IMG/VR virus record: IMGVR_UViG_3300027580_000022
Location: 1 to 24,280 of that record
DNA length: 24,280 nt
Reading direction: 5' to 3' (one strand)
Origin: a virus
The number at the start of each line of letters is the position of its first letter. Positions within the stretch are counted from its first letter, which is position 1. Made by a program: the position numbers and the translations under genes. Below the pieces are notes generated by a model that saw nothing but the letters and a program-made list of their open reading frames with translations, did no database searches and was not told the origin of the DNA. Shown here one piece after another: positions 19,967-24,280 of this stretch.

Positions 19967-20626
19967 TCAATCACCACCCAACTTCAAACTTTTTGGCAAC
20001 TTCTCTTCCTTCCTAGGCTTCATATCGCCTACCCAGGTATATAGGTTCATTGCTGCCGTCACCAATTCAGGTCGATAGTCAATCTCCTTTAACTGATATC
20101 CCTTTTTAGTTCTATCTTTAAGCCACAATATACCCTGGTGGTCAATATCACTATCGATAGCTTTCTGATAAAAACTCAGTTGGAGTTTATGTGAATTATA
20201 AATATTGGAACTTGTTTTAATGTCAATTAACCACAATTCATCATCAATACTCGCCATAAGGTCAGCCGTGCCAGCATACCTAAGATTTTTGTGAGCCACC
20301 TGGAACTCCGTATCAAGTACCGTAGGATCTTTTGCATCGTAGAACTTAATAAAACCCTGCGTCTTCTTCACTACCTCTTTGGAGTCCTCGCTAACATCTA
20401 TCTCTTCCCCTTCTGTCAGTCGCTCGCAATACCCGTGAACTTTCGTACCCTTCTCAGCCTTCTCGTTCTTATATTCTTCAGCTTCTTGGAATGAATTTGC
20501 ATCGCCCAGCCATTTCTTAAAATAATATCCCTTAGCCAGGACCTTATCAATTACGCTCGTTACTGAGGGATAGTAGTTATCCCCATCAGTATAAAACCTA
20601 CCGTTTGGCGCATCAACTTTCTCCAT
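19967..20626 (-). CDS. PD-(D/E)XK nuclease, RecB/Cas4-like exonuclease
   Basis: This 219-residue protein has the full motif set of RecB-type nucleases: KGTKVHGYCE (residues 59-68), Glu107, YAGTADL with Asp122, DIK with Asp135 and Lys137, and Gln149 with Tyr153 in KLQLSFYQ. The likely activity is metal-dependent exonuclease on DNA ends, as for the Cas4-like and YqaJ-like nucleases often found in phage replication and recombination modules. No iron-sulfur Cys cluster is visible (only one Cys), which argues against a true Cas4. GGAGGTGG precedes the ATG. With the resolvase at 17927 it suggests phage-encoded recombination, though no annealing protein is seen. Confidence 0.82.
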   Translation of the reverse strand: MEKVDAPNGRFYTDGDNYYPSVTSVIDKVLAKGYYFKKWLGDANSFQEAEEYKNEKAEKGTKVHGYCERLTEGEEIDVSEDSKEVVKKTQGFIKFYDAKDPTVLDTEFQVAHKNLRYAGTADLMASIDDELWLIDIKTSSNIYNSHKLQLSFYQKAIDSDIDHQGILWLKDRTKKGYQLKEIDYRPELVTAAMNLYTWVGDMKPRKEEKLPKSLKLGGD

Positions 20627-20732
20627 CCTGTTCCACCTCCAAATTATCCTTTATCCTACCTAACTTTCGATCTATACGCCTCAACAAGCCCATTAGGTTA
20701 TCGTACTTACCTTGATCATTCATTTTCATCAT
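20613..20732 (-). CDS. Very small charged protein, 39 aa
   Basis: An ATG at 20732 with GGAGG six bases upstream (another in-frame ATG at 20723) gives a 39-residue helix with a basic middle (GLLRRIDRKLGRIKDNLEVE) and stops at 20613. It overlaps the nuclease start by 14 bases and supplies that gene's ribosome site. It resembles short helical phage peptides; no family recognised. Confidence 0.55.
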   Translation of the reverse strand: MMKMNDQGKYDNLMGLLRRIDRKLGRIKDNLEVEQDGES

Positions 20733-20982
20733 CTTCCACCTCCACAACTTTAGCCTTCCCCTGCATTAATAATTTTATCTTTTCGTCAAACCTCCACTCT
20801 TCCTTGAGTCGCTCACCCAACAAAGGGCATATATGTGCCACTCCATTGTCGTAAAGAAATGTAGCTATGCAAATAGAATCATCGGTACATTCTCTGCATA
20901 AGCCTGAGTAAGGTGTAATATCTGGTGCTTCCTCTAGGGCCTTCTCTAGCTCTTCCTTGCCGAACGACCAATCTTTACTCAT
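20716..20982 (-). CDS. Cys-containing protein, 88 aa
   Basis: I choose the ATG at 20982, overlapping the upstream stop (ATGAGTAA); earlier ATGs at 20988 and 21015 are possible. Four Cys residues, in LCRECTDDSICIATFL and HICPLL, could bind zinc or an iron-sulfur cluster. The rest is helical and acidic, ending VEVEDDENE. No family recognised. Confidence 0.72.
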   Translation of the reverse strand: MSKDWSFGKEELEKALEEAPDITPYSGLCRECTDDSICIATFLYDNGVAHICPLLGERLKEEWRFDEKIKLLMQGKAKVVEVEDDENE

Positions 20983-21229
20983 CCTCATCTTCCTCTTCTG
21001 GTTTAATAAAATCAACAGCTACCGTTCCTTTGATATCTCTAAAAATCACAGTATCATATCCTACGGGTAGACTCCGTTTAATTGAACGTATTACCGAGAG
21101 TTCTATAGGTTCTTTAGGTAAAATTTCAAAACATTTCTCACCTTCTAACGGTGTCGCACTGGTAATGTTGAAAAGACGAACGTCACACTTCTTCTCACCT
21201 AGTGTTTCTAAGACTTCTCCTCCAACCAT
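20975..21229 (-). CDS. Hypothetical strand-rich protein, 84 aa
   Basis: AGAGGTGA precedes the ATG at 21229. The product is strand-rich (CDVRLFNITSATPLEGEKCF, then GYDTVIFRDIKGTVAVDF) with an all-acidic tail (EEEDEDE), which suggests a small beta domain. No family recognised. It overlaps its neighbours on both sides by 8 and 22 bases. Confidence 0.74.
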   Translation of the reverse strand: MVGGEVLETLGEKKCDVRLFNITSATPLEGEKCFEILPKEPIELSVIRSIKRSLPVGYDTVIFRDIKGTVAVDFIKPEEEDEDE

Positions 21230-21372
21230 CTTGAATCACCTCTCTGTGATTTTAGTCTAGATGCCAAACCTACTTCCCACGACAATGTATTATAGTACAT
21301 CTCTATCTTTTTTTCAAGTATCTTTCGCCTCGCTCTTTCACGATATTCTGGATCTTCTCTGATACTCGTCAT
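21208..21372 (-). CDS. Small basic helical protein, 54 aa
   Basis: The ATG at 21372 overlaps the zinc-ribbon stop (ATGA, 21369-21372) and the frame runs 54 codons to TAG at 21208. It is highly charged ([20 protein letters not shown]) and likely helical, with a Trp-containing C-terminus. It contains the ribosome site of the next gene. No family recognised. Confidence 0.64.
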   Translation of the reverse strand: MTSIREDPEYRERARRKILEKKIEMYYNTLSWEVGLASRLKSQRGDSRWLEEKS

Positions 21373-21503
21373 TTACAACCTCCCCATCCACACAAAGGAC
21401 AATGATTGCAACCCTCTTGAAAAATTATCGGACCACCGCAAACTGGACACTCGGTTAGTTCGTCAACGTCCTCTTCTTCTGCTACTTTATCAAGCTCGTC
21501 CAT
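21369..21503 (-). CDS. Stand-alone NrdJ-type zinc ribbon, 44 aa
   Basis: A 44-codon frame from ATG 21503 has an acidic helical start and a Cys-rich end: CPVCGG, then [14 protein letters not shown]. The CPxCG..EGCxxCxxCG..C pattern matches the C-terminal zinc ribbon of class II (B12-dependent) ribonucleotide reductases and a few related stand-alone ribbons. Here it occurs alone, without any reductase domain. It might modulate a host enzyme or be unrelated in role. AGAGGTGA lies just before the ATG. Confidence 0.68.
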   Translation of the reverse strand: MDELDKVAEEEDVDELTECPVCGGPIIFQEGCNHCPLCGWGGCK

Positions 21504-21508
21504 ACACC

Positions 21509-22462
21509 TCACCTCTCCTCATAATACTCACATTCTTCCGCAATGTTCCTCTGCTCTCCTGGGTCTAGTGTTTCTATCAAATACCCCTGTTTCTTAGTAG
21601 GCTTGTAAGGACAGTAGTGGAACACCCTTGAACCAAATGCTATCTTGTCAAAGTTCTGGTCAAACTCAAATTCATTAGGTCGGACGCAATTAGAACATCT
21701 AGCTGTTTCGCTCTCACCTTTTACGTCTCGTACCCTGCGCCTTATATCGTCTCTTGATAATTCCTCCGCATCGTGAAGCCAGTCATCTTTATTATTTTCA
21801 TCAGCAACCTTAGTAATTTCCTCTAGTTTGAGCTGATCAATCCCCATCAATCTCTCTGGTTCGGCCCCAGCCCCCTCTATAAGCCCCTCATATATCTTAA
21901 CTGCTCTGTTAGCCTTGCGTTCGGGAATAGATACTTCTGGAGAATTTATATAGTCTGTCCAACTTTCATAGCCTAGCGACCGCCACTCTTCATTACGCTT
22001 GATTGGTGTAAGCCCCACACCTAGCTTTATTATTCCCCTGCCTATATCTTTCTTGGCTTCTAGGACTACCTGATGGTGTTTCCAGGCATCACCAACATTG
22101 TCTGGGGTTGGTCTTTTATAGAACCATAGCTCATCATGATCTATTTTCTTCCACTCACCATCTACCTTAAATTTTACCTCTAGTTTTCCTCTCTGTGGTT
22201 GCCACTCCGTTATTTTTATGTCCTTAATAGTCATCCCATTCCACCTGATGGGTTTCTTGCGCCTACCCTCCCAGAGGTCGTGAAAATCTTTGCGCATTGG
22301 AACTAGGTTCTCTATCACATTTTTACTGGGGTCGCCACCCTGTCCTCTATGTTCTATGTGTACTATTTCAAACGAGTCGGAGCCCGTTATGACACAGTTG
22401 CGACCCGTGTACTTTAAAAGTTCTTCTATCAGTTCTTTATTTAGTTCTGGCAATCTTATCAC
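21509..22462 (-). CDS. HNH-type protein fused to a phage [10 protein letters not shown] domain, 317 aa
   Basis: Residues 20-66 have an HNH-nuclease pattern: Cys23, His35/His38 ([14 protein letters not shown]), Asn52 (ENLVPM) and His61 (DFHDLWEG). Only one Cys of the usual metal-binding pairs is seen there. Residues 130-200 ([14 protein letters not shown], then [20 protein letters not shown]) match a domain found alone in many Bacillota phage proteins, possibly DNA-binding. Near the C-terminus CSNCVR and YCPYK may bind a metal. It could be a homing-type nuclease or a site-specific nuclease with a recognition domain. Its promoter region carries two inverted repeats (22468-22524). Confidence 0.66.
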   Translation of the reverse strand: MIRLPELNKELIEELLKYTGRNCVITGSDSFEIVHIEHRGQGGDPSKNVIENLVPMRKDFHDLWEGRRKKPIRWNGMTIKDIKITEWQPQRGKLEVKFKVDGEWKKIDHDELWFYKRPTPDNVGDAWKHHQVVLEAKKDIGRGIIKLGVGLTPIKRNEEWRSLGYESWTDYINSPEVSIPERKANRAVKIYEGLIEGAGAEPERLMGIDQLKLEEITKVADENNKDDWLHDAEELSRDDIRRRVRDVKGESETARCSNCVRPNEFEFDQNFDKIAFGSRVFHYCPYKPTKKQGYLIETLDPGEQRNIAEECEYYEER

Positions 22463-22467
22463 CTACT

Positions 22468-22483
22468 ACTGCACATGTGCAGT
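22468..22483. promoter_or_regulatory. Perfect 16-base palindrome ACTGCACATGTGCAGT at a promoter
   Basis: This is identical to the copy at 17909-17924. It overlaps the end of a possible minus-strand -10 (TATAAC, 22482-22487) and covers the expected start point of transcription for the HNH gene, a classic repressor position. A TTGCTC 17 bases further upstream (about 22505-22510) is a weak -35. Confidence 0.68.
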
Positions 22484-22498
22484 TATAATATTTATCCT

Positions 22499-22524
22499 GT
22501 TTGTGAGCAACGTCTGTCACAAAC
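22499..22524. promoter_or_regulatory. Inverted repeat GTTTGTGA-N10-TCACAAAC
   Basis: Eight-base arms at 22499-22506 and 22517-22524 match perfectly around ten bases. It lies upstream of or over the -35 of the possible HNH-gene promoter. Arm TCACAAAC also occurs at 18430-18437. It could bind a dimeric regulator. Confidence 0.55.
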
Positions 22525-22553
22525 TTTACACAAAAGGTAACTTTTGCCGAAAA

Positions 22554-23213
22554 TCAGTGACTCGGTCCTTCGTACCATTCAAATTGGTCTCTCCTTAACT
22601 TTGCCATCTCCATAGTTTTAGGATCGGTAAATACTATCCCCTCTACAAACCCATTTTCTCTAGCTTCGTCAAAATCAACGCCGTGTATCTTGGAATAGAA
22701 TAAAGGTATCAGGTCTTCCTTGAACCAGCGACTTATAGTCTCAAAGTCCTTAGGGTATTCTCCCCATGACTTATATTTTAGATGCTTCCATCCATAGCGC
22801 TGGAATGGTATCCATAAGTGTTCATCAAGGTCGTAGGGGTTGCCATGCAACTTAGGTCCGACCACCTCACCAAACCACTGACCATCTTTAAGATTGGTAT
22901 AGTTCCTATCAACCGAGTTCAAAATAGCCTTAGTGATAAACCTTTTGCCAGTAGAATACGGTGGTATCCTATTTTTGCGATTAAATACAGCAGTTATGTT
23001 GCCTTGCTCTATTGTTACAGATACGTTAGATCCATGCAGTTTCTCAACCGCCATTACTCTATCACGTTCAAAAACCCACTCATAACCTTCATTGATTTCA
23101 TCTGTTACCACATAATCACCGTCTTCGTTCTCCTCTCGCACAAAAGGAGATTCTATTTTTGGCATATCCGTCACTCTGTTCAAATTATTTGAAACTGTTT
23201 TAATTTTAGTCAT
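22554..23213 (-). CDS. RNA ligase (nucleotidyltransferase superfamily)
   Basis: This 219-residue protein has the ordered ligase motifs. Motif I is AVEKLHGSNV with nucleophile Lys58 (KxHGxN form), Arg79 lies in the next loop, and motif III is WFGEVV (113-118). Motif IV is VEGIVF (190-195), and motif V is MAKLRR with Lys205. The KxHGSN form is typical of Rnl2-like RNA ligases, which join 3'-OH and 5'-phosphate RNA ends using ATP. It is short and lacks an extra C-terminal domain. GGAGGTG precedes the ATG at 23213. It follows a tRNA gene on the same strand, which fits a role in RNA repair, but no polynucleotide kinase partner is visible. Confidence 0.85.
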   Translation of the reverse strand: MTKIKTVSNNLNRVTDMPKIESPFVREENEDGDYVVTDEINEGYEWVFERDRVMAVEKLHGSNVSVTIEQGNITAVFNRKNRIPPYSTGKRFITKAILNSVDRNYTNLKDGQWFGEVVGPKLHGNPYDLDEHLWIPFQRYGWKHLKYKSWGEYPKDFETISRWFKEDLIPLFYSKIHGVDFDEARENGFVEGIVFTDPKTMEMAKLRRDQFEWYEGPSH

Positions 23214-23238
23214 ACTTTACACACCTCCGTGTACTATA

Positions 23239-23312
23239 TGGCTCGGGGGCCAGGAGTCGAACCTGGATCACATGGATCAAAACCATGTATTCTACCATTA
23301 AACTACCCCCGA
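23239..23312 (-). tRNA. tRNA-Gln (anticodon UUG), CCA encoded
   Basis: A full cloverleaf can be drawn on the minus strand. The seven-pair acceptor stem is TCGGGGG/CCCCCGA, the anticodon stem is CATGG/CCATG with loop TTTTGAT, and the T arm is CCAGG/CCTGG with loop TTCGACT. The D stem is weaker, with two G-U pairs. The anticodon TTG is at 23278-23280. The discriminator G is followed by an encoded CCA (23239-23241). It sits between the gene at 23337 and the RNA ligase gene in one transcript. Confidence 0.93.
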
Positions 23313-23336
23313 TTGAATACATAAGGTAACTTGTGC

Positions 23337-23768
23337 TTAGTCATTCTCGTCAGTTGTAGCGATAATAATCTTACTATTAAGACTACGTATTCTATCTTCG
23401 TCTAACCCGACAGATTTTAATTTTTCAAAAACATCTTGGCAGACGTTTGAGAGATGGAGGGCTAGATCAGATAGTCCGTATTTATCAGCCATTGTGTTGT
23501 CGAGATATGCAATAGCGTCTCCCAAAACTCTCTTAAAGTGCCATAGAGCATTTGGTTTAGTGTCGGGATCAACAGAGGTAGTTTCAAATTCTACATTCTC
23601 CCCGTTTTCTCTATTAGTGATAGTTAAATATTGTTTCCAAACATAAGGTGTATCAGCCTTTTCCATATTGACCTCTGAGTGAATGTTATCTATTATAGCA
23701 ACATCCCAAGTTTCAATCCCCCCTTCTACTTCTTGTGGGATCACTATATGTTTATTTTTTCTATCCAT
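23337..23768 (-). CDS. Conserved phage protein, paralogue of the gene at 16383
   Basis: The ATG at 23768 follows GGGAGGT; a longer frame to 23786 lacks such a site. The 143-residue protein has a strand-rich first half (VWKQYLTITNRENGENVEFE), an ALWHFKRVLGDAIAYL helix, a KYGLSDLALHL segment and a C-terminal LKSVGLDEDRIRSLN. The order and several motifs match the plus-strand protein at 16383, so the two are paralogues. The family is common in phages and its function is unknown. Confidence 0.78.
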   Translation of the reverse strand: MDRKNKHIVIPQEVEGGIETWDVAIIDNIHSEVNMEKADTPYVWKQYLTITNRENGENVEFETTSVDPDTKPNALWHFKRVLGDAIAYLDNTMADKYGLSDLALHLSNVCQDVFEKLKSVGLDEDRIRSLNSKIIIATTDEND

Positions 23769-23793
23769 ATTTACCTCCCTTGACAACTCCTCT

Positions 23794-23985
23794 TCACTGT
23801 TGAGTTAAGTCATAACAAAAACCTATAAATCTCGCAGGCCAATAAACGAACCACAGCAAACTGCCAAAAATAAGAACCGTCAGCTTGTCAGAACCTACAT
23901 TTATCCCCTCATCAGGGTAAAAAATCCAATTGACGACATAGGTCAACGAAGATCCCGCAAGCCATATATCTACTAGATTTGACAT
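23794..23985 (-). CDS. Small membrane protein, 63 aa
   Basis: GGGGG four bases before the ATG at 23985. Two hydrophobic segments (WLAGSSLTYVVNWIFY and LTVLIFGSLLWFVYW) flank a short polar loop, so it probably spans the membrane twice. The C-terminus is polar. No family recognised. Confidence 0.72.
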   Translation of the reverse strand: MSNLVDIWLAGSSLTYVVNWIFYPDEGINVGSDKLTVLIFGSLLWFVYWPARFIGFCYDLTQQ

Positions 23986-24008
23986 AAAACCCCCTGAACA
24001 ATATATTT

Positions 24009-24161
24009 TTAGTAAAGATTCCTCAACAAGTACAAATCAACTTCATTTATGATATAACCAAATGCCGAGCCAACGAGTAAGCTAAATATAATTCCGAACA
24101 ATCCAACACCCAAGAGAGAACTTATAACAGCACCGACAGTCATGAAGAAAATTACTATCAT
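24009..24161 (-). CDS. Small membrane protein, 50 aa
   Basis: An ATG at 24161 with GGGGGAT upstream opens 50 codons ending TAA at 24009. Most of it is hydrophobic and Gly-rich (FMTVGAVISSLLGVGLFGII, then LVGSAFGYII), giving one long or two short membrane helices. No family recognised. Confidence 0.68.
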   Translation of the reverse strand: MIVIFFMTVGAVISSLLGVGLFGIIFSLLVGSAFGYIINEVDLYLLRNLY

Positions 24162-24185
24162 TTTATCCCCCACTAAACTCCTCAC

Positions 24186-24280
24186 CTATTCTGTTGTCTT
24201 TTCTTCAACACTACTATGAATTGCAAATTGCCCAAGCCAAAGCAAAACCCAAAAAAGCATCGTTAATCCTATAAACAGAT
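24186..24280 (-). CDS. Partial membrane-protein gene, N-terminus beyond window
   Basis: A frame open from the right edge ends at TAG 24186. The visible part is hydrophobic (LFIGLTMLFWVLLWLGQFAI) with a short charged tail (SSVEEKTTE). An ATG at 24260 could start a 24-residue version, but the frame stays open to the edge. It continues the series of tiny membrane proteins at this end. Confidence 0.5.
   Translation of the reverse strand, partial: LFIGLTMLFWVLLWLGQFAIHSSVEEKTTE

Noticed and set aside
20925-21260. 111-codon plus-strand open frame
   Set aside because: Complementary to three overlapping minus-strand genes with good ribosome sites; no site of its own.

Overview
This window reads as part of the genome of a tailed double-stranded DNA phage or prophage. 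It has a portal protein, both terminase subunits, a DnaB-type replicative helicase, a phage-type sigma factor, an RNA ligase, a tRNA, recombination nucleases and a long run of short, tightly packed genes with 4-8 base stop/start overlaps. Strong AGGAGGTG-type ribosome binding sites, sigma-A-like promoters with 17-base spacers and a moderately low GC content by eye suggest a Bacillota (Firmicutes, possibly Clostridia-like) host; this is inference. Many proteins are unusually rich in Asp and Glu, which would fit a saline habitat but does not prove it.

Layout. Nearly all genes lie on the minus strand and are read right to left. From the right edge (24280) to about 17326 lies a series of small genes: tiny membrane proteins, tRNA-Gln(UUG), an RNA ligase, an HNH-type protein, a RecB/Cas4-like PD-(D/E)XK nuclease and a RecU/Hjc-like resolvase. 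A five-gene operon on the plus strand (15533-16811) interrupts this. It has its own consensus promoter (15478-15506) and a strong terminator (16836-16868). The convergent gap 16870-17325 carries five imperfect 29-base repeats. The divergent gap 14937-15477 is GT-rich on the plus strand and holds a textbook G-quadruplex motif; it is the best candidate for an origin or control region.

Left of 14937 the minus-strand genes resume from three clear promoters. They include a pyrimidine-dimer glycosylase, several zinc-ribbon proteins, an HTH protein, a YopX protein, DnaB and a sigma factor. A hairpin terminator at about 8298-8327 separates these from the late module: terminase small subunit, terminase large subunit (split by an intein in its P-loop), a glycan cassette, portal, and a cut-off gene at the left edge.

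The most unusual content is the cassette between terminase and portal (1903-4897). It holds a GT2 glycosyltransferase, a second DxD glycosyltransferase-like protein, two sulfotransferases of different families and a small zinc protein, chained mostly by ATGA overlaps. It looks like a late-expressed system that builds and sulfates a glycan, on the virion or on the host surface. Other notable items are a class 3 intein with Met at position 1, a recurring 16-base palindrome (ACTGCACATGTGCAGT) in intergenic positions, and an RNA ligase next to a tRNA gene.
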